Positions 1-5,537 of a stretch of DNA of 5,537 nucleotides are shown here, piece by piece. Under the pieces are notes generated by a model, which did no database searches, was not told the origin of the DNA, and saw only the letters and a list, made by a program, of their open reading frames with translations. Each line of letters begins with the position of its first letter. Position 1 is the first letter of the stretch. This DNA comes from Kiritimatiellia bacterium (GTDB lineage Bacteria > Verrucomicrobiota > Kiritimatiellia > RFP12 > UBA1067), in assembly GCA_016302985.1 (NCBI GenBank), contig JAEDMN010000216.1, positions 1-5,537 on the forward strand. Reading direction: 5' to 3'. A program made the position numbers and the translations under genes.

Positions 1-1146
1 CGCGGCCCGCTTCTCCGCTTCGGCCTCGCGCTGCATTGCGGCCTTCAGCTCGGCGGCCTTCCGCGCCCGCTCCGCCTCCGCCCGGGCGACCTCCTGTTCG
101 AGGCGCGCCTGCTCCGCCAGCAGCTTCTCGCGGCGCGCCCGCACGTGCCGCGCCTCGCCGACGCCGACGGCCGCGAGGGCCGCGAGCAGGATCCCCGCTC
201 CCCAGAGGAGGGGCCGCAGGCCGCCGCCCGCGGAGCCGGATGCCGGGTCGCGGTCCGCGCGGCGCGCCGACCCGACCGTGCAGGGGGCCGCGTTGCCGTC
301 CCGTGCGGGTGGGCAGGGGGCCGCGTTGCCGTCCCGTGCGGGGGCGGCAACGCCCCCGGCCGCCGCGAGACCGCGGAGCGCGTCGCCCCGCCTCGCCGCC
401 GCGGGGTCCACGGGACGCCCCGTCGGCACGCCGAACGACGCGAGGCCCGTGCACCGGCGCACGAACGCGTCGATGCCGAACTCGTCGCCCGGCGGCACCA
501 CCACGCTCACCATCGTCCAGTCCACGTCCGGATGGTCGTGGCCGACCAGGTCGAGGTCCCTCGGCGTGAAGCGGTGCAGGAAGTCGTCCGCCGTCTGGTA
601 GCGGTCGACCTGGGTGAAGACGAGGGTGACCTGCGGCTTCCCGGGCAGCGCCTTCGCGGCCTTGAGGGACTCGTTCGTCACCCAGACCGCGCCGCGGTTC
701 GCGTCGCTGCCGCGCAGGTCGAGCGCGTCCTGCAGGTTGAAGAGCACGAAGACGCGCGTCGCCGCGCCGAGCGCCGTCCGCAGGCGCGCGATCTCCTGCG
801 CGTGCGCCTGCGCCCGCTCGCGGAACGCCACCGGGTCCGGCTCGTCGTCCGCGTCCAGGAACGCGAGGCGGTAGACCTCGCCCGGGTAGTCGAGGATCTC
901 GAGCGCGCCCTGGTCCGTCCCGTCCTTCTCGATGCGCCAGGACATCTCGCGCACGTTCGCCGTCTGCCTCGGAAAGCCGTCCCGCGCGAAGTCCTCCGGC
1001 GCGATCGTCGCGAAGTTGTAGGCGCCGCGGTCCACCGGACGCAGGTACCAGCCCGCCGCCTCCTGCCGCGCGAACGCCCGCGTCAGCGCCATCGCGAGCG
1101 TGGTCTTGCCCGACCCCTCGACCCCCAGGAACAACGTCTTCGCCAT
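1..1146 (-). CDS. Membrane-anchored P-loop GTPase-like protein with coiled coil (partial, 3' end beyond window)
   Basis: The frame is open from an ATG at 1146 to the left edge: 382 codons without a stop, so the C-terminus is missing. The N-terminus starts at once with a Walker A loop (GVEGSGKT, residues 8-15). It continues with a G3/Walker B-like DYPG (86-89, preceded by LEIL) and a degenerate G4-like TQVD (178-181) after a hydrophobic strand. This order fits a TRAFAC-type GTPase domain of about 230 residues. A low-complexity linker (about 245-310) contains an 11-residue repeat, PARDGNAAPCP. One hydrophobic helix follows (about 311-330), then a long charged, Glu/Ala/Arg-rich predicted coiled coil from about 335 to the edge. 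ATG at 1146 was chosen because AGGAGG lies 10 bases upstream. An in-frame GTG at 1155 would sit 1 base from that site. The gene starts 5 bp after the phosphoesterase stop. G4 lacks the usual N/T-K-x-D lysine, so nucleotide specificity is uncertain. Substrate or partner is unknown; a P-loop ATPase is the alternative. Confidence 0.82.
   Translation of the reverse strand, partial: MAKTLFLGVEGSGKTTLAMALTRAFARQEAAGWYLRPVDRGAYNFATIAPEDFARDGFPRQTANVREMSWRIEKDGTDQGALEILDYPGEVYRLAFLDADDEPDPVAFRERAQAHAQEIARLRTALGAATRVFVLFNLQDALDLRGSDANRGAVWVTNESLKAAKALPGKPQVTLVFTQVDRYQTADDFLHRFTPRDLDLVGHDHPDVDWTMVSVVVPPGDEFGIDAFVRRCTGLASFGVPTGRPVDPAAARRGDALRGLAAAGGVAAPARDGNAAPCPPARDGNAAPCTVGSARRADRDPASGSAGGGLRPLLWGAGILLAALAAVGVGEARHVRARREKLLAEQARLEQEVARAEAERARKAAELKAAMQREAEAEKRAA
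280..342. repeat. In-frame tandem duplication (30-bp copies, 33-bp period) in the GTPase-like gene
   Basis: Bases 280-309 and 313-342 are identical over 30 bp. The 33-bp period equals 11 codons, so the gene reads through it as PARDGNAAPCP followed by PARDGNAAPCT (residues 269-290). It falls in the low-complexity linker between the GTPase-like domain and the membrane helix, where length changes are tolerated. Cysteines recur once per unit. Confidence 0.85.
316..357. repeat. Long imperfect palindrome (REP-like stem-loop) inside the GTPase-like gene
   Basis: The second tandem copy plus the following bases form a stem-loop. GGGGG (316-320) pairs with CCCCC (353-357); after a CCG bulge, CGTTGCCG (324-331) pairs with CGGCAACG (345-352); inside, CCC (333-335) pairs with GGG (340-342) around a GTGC loop. 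That is about 16 base pairs with one bulge and a small internal mismatch. Such a structure inside coding sequence resembles a repetitive extragenic palindrome-type element more than protein-driven sequence, though high GC makes stems easier by chance. Confidence 0.6.
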
Positions 1147-1151
1147 GTCCG

Positions 1152-1901
1152 TCACGCCTCCTGCCCGTTTTCAGCCGCCGCGGCGTCCTCGACGAGCCAG
1201 CCCGGCAGCTCGATCCGCTTCGCCCGCATGCGCGCGACGTAGTTCCCGTAGTCGAACGGCAGGCGCCGCCAGACGACGGTGCCCTGGTCCGAATCGTAGA
1301 GCGCGTAGACGCTCTCGGGTTCGTTGCGCGGGTAGCCCACGGACCCCGCGTTGACGATGTACGCGGACTTCCCCGAGAGCTCCAGCCTGTCGGCCTCGCG
1401 CACCCGCACCCGGCTCCGTCCCGTGCGCTCCACCGCGAGGGAGAGGTGCGTGTGCCCGACGAAGAGCAGCGGCGTCGCGTCCATCGCCTCGAAGGCCGCG
1501 AGCGCGTCCCCTTCGCGCAGGATGTACGCGAACGCCTCCGGGTTGACCAGCGACCCGTGCGCGGCCGCGAAGAGCTCCCCGCGGTACACGTGCGGCAGTC
1601 CGCGCAGCCAGGACAGGGCCTCGGCGCCGAGCTCGATGCCGTGCCGGAGGAAGCCGGCCTTCGCCTCGGGACGGAAGTTCCAGGACGAGATCAGGCCCAC
1701 CGTCGCGGCATCGTGGTTGCCCATCAGCGCCACGTCGAAGACGGACCTCGCCAGCTCGACCGCGCCCACGGCGTCGGGACCGTACCCGACGACGTCGCCC
1801 AGGCAGACGAACTTCTCCGCCCCCTGCTCCCGCGCGTCCGCGAGCGCGCGCTCGAGCGCCCACGGGTTCGCGTGGATGTCGGACATGACCGCGTACCGCA
1901 T
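1152..1901 (-). CDS. Calcineurin-like metallophosphoesterase (YfcE/class III type)
   Basis: A complete 249-residue protein with the full metal-binding motif series of the calcineurin-like phosphoesterase fold: SDIHAN (D8, H10), GDVVGYGP (G35, D36), GNHD (61-64, N62, H63), AHGS (H115) and GHTH (149-152). A NAGSVGYPR block near residues 185-193 is typical of the small YfcE-like bacterial phosphatases in Metallophos_2. Members hydrolyse phosphodiester or phosphomonoester bonds with a two-metal centre. The substrate cannot be read from sequence, and cyclic or dinucleotide substrates are possible. There is no signal peptide or membrane segment, so it should be cytoplasmic. The size is normal for the family. 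The ATG is 10 bp after the GH106 stop and is preceded by GAGG. The last 60 or so residues (YDSDQGTVVWRRLPFDY and beyond) form the beta-rich tail usual in this group. It probably belongs to the same operon as the flanking genes, with the closer functional link to the GTPase-like gene 5 bp downstream (inference). Confidence 0.93.
   Translation of the reverse strand: MRYAVMSDIHANPWALERALADAREQGAEKFVCLGDVVGYGPDAVGAVELARSVFDVALMGNHDAATVGLISSWNFRPEAKAGFLRHGIELGAEALSWLRGLPHVYRGELFAAAHGSLVNPEAFAYILREGDALAAFEAMDATPLLFVGHTHLSLAVERTGRSRVRVREADRLELSGKSAYIVNAGSVGYPRNEPESVYALYDSDQGTVVWRRLPFDYGNYVARMRAKRIELPGWLVEDAAAAENGQEA
1157..1162 (-). promoter_or_regulatory. Shine-Dalgarno site for the GTPase-like gene
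   Basis: AGGAGG on the minus strand, 10 bases before the ATG at 1146. It lies inside the last codons of the phosphoesterase gene, so translation of the two genes is probably coupled. It decides the start: the alternative in-frame GTG at 1155 would leave only one spacer base. Confidence 0.7.
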
Positions 1902-1906
1902 GCCCG

Positions 1907-1913
1907 CCCCCTC
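1907..1913 (-). promoter_or_regulatory. Shine-Dalgarno site for the metallophosphoesterase gene
   Basis: GAGGGGG on the minus strand, overlapping the GH106 TGA (1914-1912). The GAGG core is 8 bases from the ATG at 1901. The overlap with the stop codon suggests translational coupling. Confidence 0.6.
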
Positions 1914-4900
1914 AGTCCCTCTCCACCAGGCGCACCGGCCCGACCAGCCCCGCCGGCAGCAGCGGCTCGTCCGCGCGCCAGCCCATGAAGTTGCTCCACG
2001 TGAAGATCCCCGTGCCCGAGTCGGACCGGTTCGCCAGCACCCATTCCGGCCACGGCCCCTTCGGGGACTTCGGCTCCGCCGCCCCCGCGGCCCGCGCCTT
2101 CGCGTCCCCGATCAGCCGGTTCGGCCACGTGTTGACCACCTCCAGCCGCAGGTTGACCGCCCGATTGCCGGACGGGACGGCCCCGCGCGCGGGAAGCGTC
2201 GCGGGGAGCACGATGCGGTACGGCGGCGCCCACAGGCAGCCGAGGGACTTCCCGTCCACCGACACGTTGACGACGTCGTGCACCGCGCCGAGGTCGAGCA
2301 CCACGCCCCGCGCGGCGGCCGGCACGGAGACCGTCTTCTCGTAGACCGCGCGGCCCGCGAAGTGCCGCAGTTTCGGGTCGGCGGAGGCCGACCAGGAGGC
2401 GAGGCGGTCGAGCTTCAGAGGCGCCGCCGGGGCGTCCGGTCCCGTGAAGGACGTCACCGTCCAGTCCCGTGAAAGGTCCGCAAGCACCTTTTCCGGCTTC
2501 GCCGCGGCCGCGCGCGGGAAGGCGAGCTGAACGTCCGCGCGCTCCTGCACGCTCCGCTCGCGGCGCACGCCGTCGACGGTGTAGACGAGGTCGAGCACCT
2601 TGTAGCGGTTGGGCGCCGGGTCGCCGCCCAGCAGCGGGTTCTCGACCTTGAACGCGCGCCGGCCCTCCGCGAGCAGACGGCGGACATGCTCCGTGACGTC
2701 GCGGCCGGACGCCTTGTCGTCGCGGTCGCGGTAGCGCGCCGAGACGATCTCGACCACGGCGTATTCGACGGGCTTCTCCGCCGCGACGGGCACCGGGCCC
2801 GCCGCCGGACCGAACACGACGAAGCACGACCCGTGCGCCGGCAGCGCGAGCAGCACGCGCACGCGGCCCTTCTCGGCGGGGCGGGACGCGGATGGCGCGG
2901 CCACGGGCAGCGGCCGCGTCGAGCCGTCCACCGCGTCCCAGAGCTCGGGCGCGCCCGTGGCGGCGAAGGAGACGCCGCCGTCGAAGGCCGTGTCGGACGG
3001 ATTGACGACGAAGTAGACGTCGCGGCCCTCGATTTCGCGGCGCAGCGCGCGGAGGCGTCCGCCCGACTCGGCGTTGACGCGCCGGCCGAAGGCGGCCAGC
3101 GCCGCGCGGGCGTCGTGCGCGGGACGGATCCGGCCGGTCGCCCAGAGCGCGTCGGCGGCCTTCCGCCAGGCGGCCGCGTCGTCCGCCAGCGAGGGCGTGC
3201 CGAGCGGCTTCGGGCCCGCCACGCGCGCACCCGCCGCGACGAGCGCCGCGAGCTTGTCCAGCGACGCCCGCGTCAGGTACCGGTCCGTGCCGAGGAAGAG
3301 CACGTCGTAGGGCAGCTGGCCCGGGACGGCCACGCCGCCGTCCACCACCTCGAGCCGGCGAAGGTCGGAGGGGCCGCAGTAGTCGAAGTTGCCGCCGGCC
3401 GCGCAGAGCCCGGTCGCGTAGCTCCAGGCGTTCGGGGAGCCGTCGCCGAGCAGCGCGAGCACTTCGGCGCGGGGACGGCCGCCCTGCAGCAGGAACTGGC
3501 CGCGGCGCACGTAGCGGCTCCAGTGCACGCCCTCCGGCCACCAGGTCGTGTGGCGGTTGAGCTGCGTGCCGTGGCGACCGAGGGAGATGCCGGGCTTCAC
3601 GTTCGTGAACGGCTGGTGCAGGTAGCTGTGGTAGACGAGCTGCGAGATGCCGTCCAGCCAGCCCTGGTCGCCGCAGCGGCGGAGCTCGGCGGGCGTGATC
3701 TGCCAGCGGCCCTCCTTCGCCTCGGTGGTGAAGCTCTCGGCGGCGATCTTCGCGCGGCCGTGGAGGTGGCCGATGGAGGACGCGACGCGGGGCGAGCCGT
3801 GCGGGTCGCTTCCGAGCCAGAACTCGCCGGTGGGCACGTCGCTCGCGGCGCCGCAGCGCAGCGAGTCGAACGGGCCGCCGTACGGTTCGGTCGCGGCCTC
3901 GATGCCGGCCTTGTGGCAGAGTTCGGCGAAGTAGTCGTAGTAGTTCTCCGCGAAGAGGTCCGCGACGGTCTGCTGGTAGTCGAAGAGGAAGCGCGCGGTC
4001 TCGCCGGCCGTGCCCACGACGTAGCCGGCGACGGCCGGCAGCCACGGCGCGAGGTCGTAGCCGCGGCGGCGGCGGAACTCGGCCGGGAAGTCCTCGGTCC
4101 AGTTCTGCCCGCCGACCTCGTAGCTGTCGATGATGGAGATCGAGACGACGCCCTTCGCGTCCGGGGACGCGATCAGGCGCTGCGGCATGTGCGGCCAGTG
4201 GGCGTCGAGGCCCTTCTTCGAGAGCTTGTCGCACTCGAGCCCGCGCAGCGTCGCCGGCGCGCAGCACTTGCCCGTGACCGTGTAGCCCAGGCGCAGGATG
4301 CGCCAGACGGCACCGCCTGGTTGTTTGATTGTCTGACTGTTTGACCGGGCGGCACCGCGCGATTGGGTTGCGCGCCGGCCCCCGGCGCGCGAAAGGAGGG
4401 GCGCCACGTCCACAGTCCCGTCCGCGCGCAGCGCGGAGGTCAGGTCGACGAAGGCGTCCTTCGCGATGCCCGCCAGGGACTCCTCGCCGGCGCGCGGCGG
4501 CCGGTAGGCGAAGGAGGTGGCCGCCGAGTTCTTCGCGTCCACGTCCTCGACGCGCGGCAGCTCGGTGAAGGCGAAGGACGTGAACTTCTTGTCGCGCACG
4601 GCGACCCAGGGCGGGCAGGGGATGTAGTTGAAGCGGATGCGGAAGAACCGCGCGTCCTTCGGCGGCCGGTCGAGGCGGAGCGTCTTCGGCGTCCGCTGCG
4701 CGTTGAAGAACCGGTAGGTCCAGTCCGTGCACGGCGTCCAGACGCGGCCGTCGGCCGAGGCCGCGATGTCGCCCTTCGCGTAGAACTGGGTGTCGTCGAG
4801 GGAGAAGACCGCGGTGGCGGGGCTTGTCGGGCGGTCGTACTCGAGCGTCAGCTCGCAGTGCGCCCCGACCTTGCCGAGCGGCAGCATGAGGGGGGCGGTG

Positions 4901-5475
4901 CCGGCGCAGAAGCCCGCGAAGTCCCCGGGGAAGTCGCCGGAGGCCTTCACGAGGCGCGGCGGACGCGGAACGGGGAACGCGAGGACGGAGATGTCGCGGT
5001 AGAAGCCCTCGGTCGCGAGGGGGCGGGGCAGCTTCACCGGCGCGGCGCCGGACGCGGGATCCCAGTCCGTCTCGGACGCGACGACCATCTTCATCGCGTT
5101 CTCCGGCGTGATCCACGGTCCGCCCGAGCTCGACCAGCCGGGACAGTTGTGGAAGCCGAGCTTCACGCCGTTCCGCTTCGCCTCGCGGACCGCGGTCCCC
5201 CAGAGGTCGAACCATTCGGGCGTAAGCGGCTTCGCCGTCACGGGCAGATGCGCCATCGCGGGCAGGAAGACGTGGGCCGTCGAGATCTCCAGCTCGCCCA
5301 TCGCCTTCAGGTCCGCGACGAGCCCCTCCTTCGTCACGCAGTCGCCGTTCCAGTGGAACCACGTCTGCAGTCCGCTCGCCGCCGGCGGATCCGCGAACCG
5401 CGCCGCCAGCGAGAGCGGTTCCGCGGCTACGGCCGCCGCGACGGAAAGAACACACGCCATGAAAAGGGATTTCAT
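1912..5475 (-). CDS. Secreted GH106-family alpha-L-rhamnosidase-like glycoside hydrolase
   Basis: A 1187-residue protein of full length for GH106 (Glyco_hydro_106). GH106 enzymes remove terminal alpha-L-rhamnose from plant or algal polysaccharides such as rhamnogalacturonan. An N-terminal signal peptide (MKSLF, hydrophobic core, AVAA) probably cleaves after A18, so it is exported. Family landmarks in order: WFHWNGDCVTKEGLVADL (about 39-56); FHNCPGWSSSGGPWI (about 108-122); a beta-rich segment resembling a carbohydrate-binding fold (about 195-330); WRILRLGYTVTGK (391-403); IDSYEVGGQNWT with E453; AAESFTTE with E580; then a C-terminal galactose-binding-like sandwich (about 1035-1180) with NTWPNRLIGD. 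E453 and E580 are the likely catalytic glutamates, by recalled similarity to the two glutamates of Bacteroides BT0986. The ATG at 5475 was chosen because it begins the signal peptide; a TTG at 5532 would run translation through the promoter. No Shine-Dalgarno sequence is visible. Odd feature: residues about 350-389 look like an in-frame insertion with foreign codon use. Exact substrate is not determinable. Confidence 0.92.
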   Translation of the reverse strand: MKSLFMACVLSVAAAVAAEPLSLAARFADPPAASGLQTWFHWNGDCVTKEGLVADLKAMGELEISTAHVFLPAMAHLPVTAKPLTPEWFDLWGTAVREAKRNGVKLGFHNCPGWSSSGGPWITPENAMKMVVASETDWDPASGAAPVKLPRPLATEGFYRDISVLAFPVPRPPRLVKASGDFPGDFAGFCAGTAPLMLPLGKVGAHCELTLEYDRPTSPATAVFSLDDTQFYAKGDIAASADGRVWTPCTDWTYRFFNAQRTPKTLRLDRPPKDARFFRIRFNYIPCPPWVAVRDKKFTSFAFTELPRVEDVDAKNSAATSFAYRPPRAGEESLAGIAKDAFVDLTSALRADGTVDVAPLLSRAGGRRATQSRGAARSNSQTIKQPGGAVWRILRLGYTVTGKCCAPATLRGLECDKLSKKGLDAHWPHMPQRLIASPDAKGVVSISIIDSYEVGGQNWTEDFPAEFRRRRGYDLAPWLPAVAGYVVGTAGETARFLFDYQQTVADLFAENYYDYFAELCHKAGIEAATEPYGGPFDSLRCGAASDVPTGEFWLGSDPHGSPRVASSIGHLHGRAKIAAESFTTEAKEGRWQITPAELRRCGDQGWLDGISQLVYHSYLHQPFTNVKPGISLGRHGTQLNRHTTWWPEGVHWSRYVRRGQFLLQGGRPRAEVLALLGDGSPNAWSYATGLCAAGGNFDYCGPSDLRRLEVVDGGVAVPGQLPYDVLFLGTDRYLTRASLDKLAALVAAGARVAGPKPLGTPSLADDAAAWRKAADALWATGRIRPAHDARAALAAFGRRVNAESGGRLRALRREIEGRDVYFVVNPSDTAFDGGVSFAATGAPELWDAVDGSTRPLPVAAPSASRPAEKGRVRVLLALPAHGSCFVVFGPAAGPVPVAAEKPVEYAVVEIVSARYRDRDDKASGRDVTEHVRRLLAEGRRAFKVENPLLGGDPAPNRYKVLDLVYTVDGVRRERSVQERADVQLAFPRAAAAKPEKVLADLSRDWTVTSFTGPDAPAAPLKLDRLASWSASADPKLRHFAGRAVYEKTVSVPAAARGVVLDLGAVHDVVNVSVDGKSLGCLWAPPYRIVLPATLPARGAVPSGNRAVNLRLEVVNTWPNRLIGDAKARAAGAAEPKSPKGPWPEWVLANRSDSGTGIFTWSNFMGWRADEPLLPAGLVGPVRLVERD
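4308..4358. repeat. 9-bp direct repeats bracketing an AT-rich insert in the GH106 gene
   Basis: CGGCACCGC is found at 4308-4316 and 4350-4358, 42 bp apart, which is exactly 14 codons. The bracketed DNA is far more AT-rich than anything else in the gene and encodes RSNSQTIKQPGG with codons ending in A or T (TCA, AGT, ACA, AAA, CAA, CCA). The arrangement looks like a small insertion with a target duplication, or an in-frame duplication product. Confidence 0.6.
4321..4344. repeat. Array of three 8-bp units (YTGTYTGA)
   Basis: The plus strand reads TTGTTTGA, TTGTCTGA, CTGTTTGA back to back. The 8-base period is not a multiple of three, so the repetition belongs to the DNA and not to the peptide. 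Each unit ends in TGA, and the period shifts the frame each time, so the three TGAs (starting at 4326, 4334, 4342) close all three plus-strand frames. The minus-strand host gene stays open. Confidence 0.75.
4370..4390. repeat. Perfect palindrome with 9-bp arms in the GH106 gene
   Basis: GCGCGCCGG (4370-4378), spacer CCC, CCGGCGCGC (4382-4390): perfect arms. It encodes part of SRAGGRRATQ, just N-terminal of the AT-rich array, in a stretch that has no counterpart in the family pattern between the VDV strand and WRILRLGYT. It probably forms one composite insert with the neighbouring direct repeats. Confidence 0.6.
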
Positions 5476-5482
5476 GGCGTAA

Positions 5483-5491
5483 ATTATAGCA
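5483..5491 (-). promoter_or_regulatory. Extended -10 promoter of the GH106 operon
   Basis: On the minus strand the sequence reads TGCTATAAT: a perfect TATAAT at 5488-5483 with the TGn extension at 5491-5489. Seventeen bases further upstream there is only GGCCCG, so no -35 box; extended -10 promoters often do without one. Just seven bases (TTTACGCC minus the final C before ATG) separate the -10 box from the ATG at 5475. The expected start of transcription is therefore about 5476-5475, giving a leaderless or nearly leaderless mRNA. This is an AT-rich island in GC-rich surroundings, which supports the call. The start site is inferred, not observed. Confidence 0.72.
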
Positions 5492-5537
5492 AAACTCAGA
5501 TGCCCCGGGCCCGCGCCGGGCCGCGCATGCAAAACTC
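5489..5537. repeat. Pair of 9-bp direct repeats overlapping the promoter
   Basis: GCAAAACTC (plus strand) occurs at 5489-5497 and again at 5529-5537, exactly 40 bp apart, about four helical turns. On the minus strand each reads GAGTTTTGC. The promoter-proximal copy contains the TG of the extended -10 element. The second copy ends at the window edge, so its true extent is unknown. It could be a regulator-binding pair or a chance or duplicated sequence. Confidence 0.55.
5508..5522. repeat. GC-rich inverted repeat upstream of the promoter
   Basis: GGCCCG (5508-5513), a 3-base spacer CGC, then CGGGCC (5517-5522): perfect 6-bp arms. It lies between the two GCAAAACTC repeats. The nearest T-run on the minus strand (GAGTTTTGC) begins about 10 bases after the stem, too far for a standard intrinsic terminator. 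It may be an operator half-site pair or part of a terminator for an upstream gene. Confidence 0.4.

Noticed and set aside
280..357. CRISPR-like repeat array
   Set aside because: There are only two copies with a 3-base gap, no spacers, and an in-frame coding context; it is a tandem duplication.
1147..1155. GTG at 1155 as the start of the GTPase-like protein, overlapping the upstream TGA
   Set aside because: Only one base separates it from AGGAGG, and MAKTLFLGVEGSGKT is a natural N-terminus for this domain.
145..1242. A 365-codon plus-strand open frame antisense to the GTPase-like gene
   Set aside because: The opposite strand encodes Walker A, DYPG, a membrane helix and a coiled coil in good order. 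The plus-strand product is an Arg-rich shadow without motifs.
2686..4344. A 552-codon plus-strand open frame antisense to the GH106 gene
   Set aside because: Composition is Arg/Val/Ala/Glu-biased, as expected for an antisense shadow of GC-rich coding DNA, with no family motif. It ends at the TGA of the 8-bp array.
1724..5455. A 1243-codon open frame on the minus strand, in a different frame from the GH106 and phosphoesterase genes
   Set aside because: It is Arg/Ala/Gly/Pro-rich with no recognisable domain and covers two well-supported genes out of frame. Long stop-free shadows are expected where A/T are scarce.
5476..5532. TTG at 5532 as the start of the GH106 protein, adding 19 residues
   Set aside because: The extension would place residues before a textbook signal peptide and would be translated through the -10 promoter. 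The ATG at 5475 fits better.
5498..5537. Intrinsic terminator of an upstream gene formed by the 5508-5522 inverted repeat
   Set aside because: The stem is only 6 bp and the T-run follows about 10 bases later, not directly. The upstream gene is also outside the window.

Overview
This is a very GC-rich window (about 70% by eye, with strongly G/C-ending codons). All supportable genes lie on the minus strand in one compact convoy, read from right to left. The signal-peptide-bearing GH106-type glycoside hydrolase, the GC bias and the short repeat insertions inside genes suggest a polysaccharide-degrading bacterium of the Verrucomicrobiota/Kiritimatiellota/Lentisphaerota kind. That placement is inference; there is no rRNA or other phylogenetic marker here.

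Layout, in direction of transcription. The 62 bases at the right edge (5476-5537) hold the upstream region: two identical 9-bp direct repeats, a GC-rich inverted repeat between them, and a perfect extended -10 promoter whose predicted start point falls at or next to the start codon, so the mRNA may be leaderless. Then come (1) 5475-1912, a 1187-residue secreted GH106-family alpha-L-rhamnosidase-like enzyme; (2) 1901-1152, a 249-residue class III calcineurin-like metallophosphoesterase; and (3) 1146 to beyond the left edge, a partial membrane-anchored P-loop GTPase-like protein with a coiled coil. The third gene is open at position 1 and has no stop codon inside the window. Intergenic gaps are 10 and 5 bp, and Shine-Dalgarno sequences overlap or abut the preceding stop codons, so the three are probably co-transcribed.

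Functionally, the first gene is a carbohydrate-degradation enzyme for the cell envelope or exterior. The other two look like an intracellular phosphoesterase and GTPase pair. No sequence evidence links the pair to rhamnose metabolism beyond position in the operon.

The most unusual content is two non-coding-looking sequences embedded in frame inside genes. One is a palindromic, tandemly duplicated GC-rich element in the linker of the GTPase-like gene (280-357). The other is a composite insert in the GH106 gene (about 4308-4395): a perfect 9-bp-stem palindrome plus an AT-rich array of three 8-bp units, bracketed by 9-bp direct repeats. The AT-rich array puts a TGA in all three plus-strand frames while keeping the host reading frame open. 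No tRNA, rRNA, CRISPR array, transposase or clear terminator is visible. No gene-free stretch exceeds about 60 bases.
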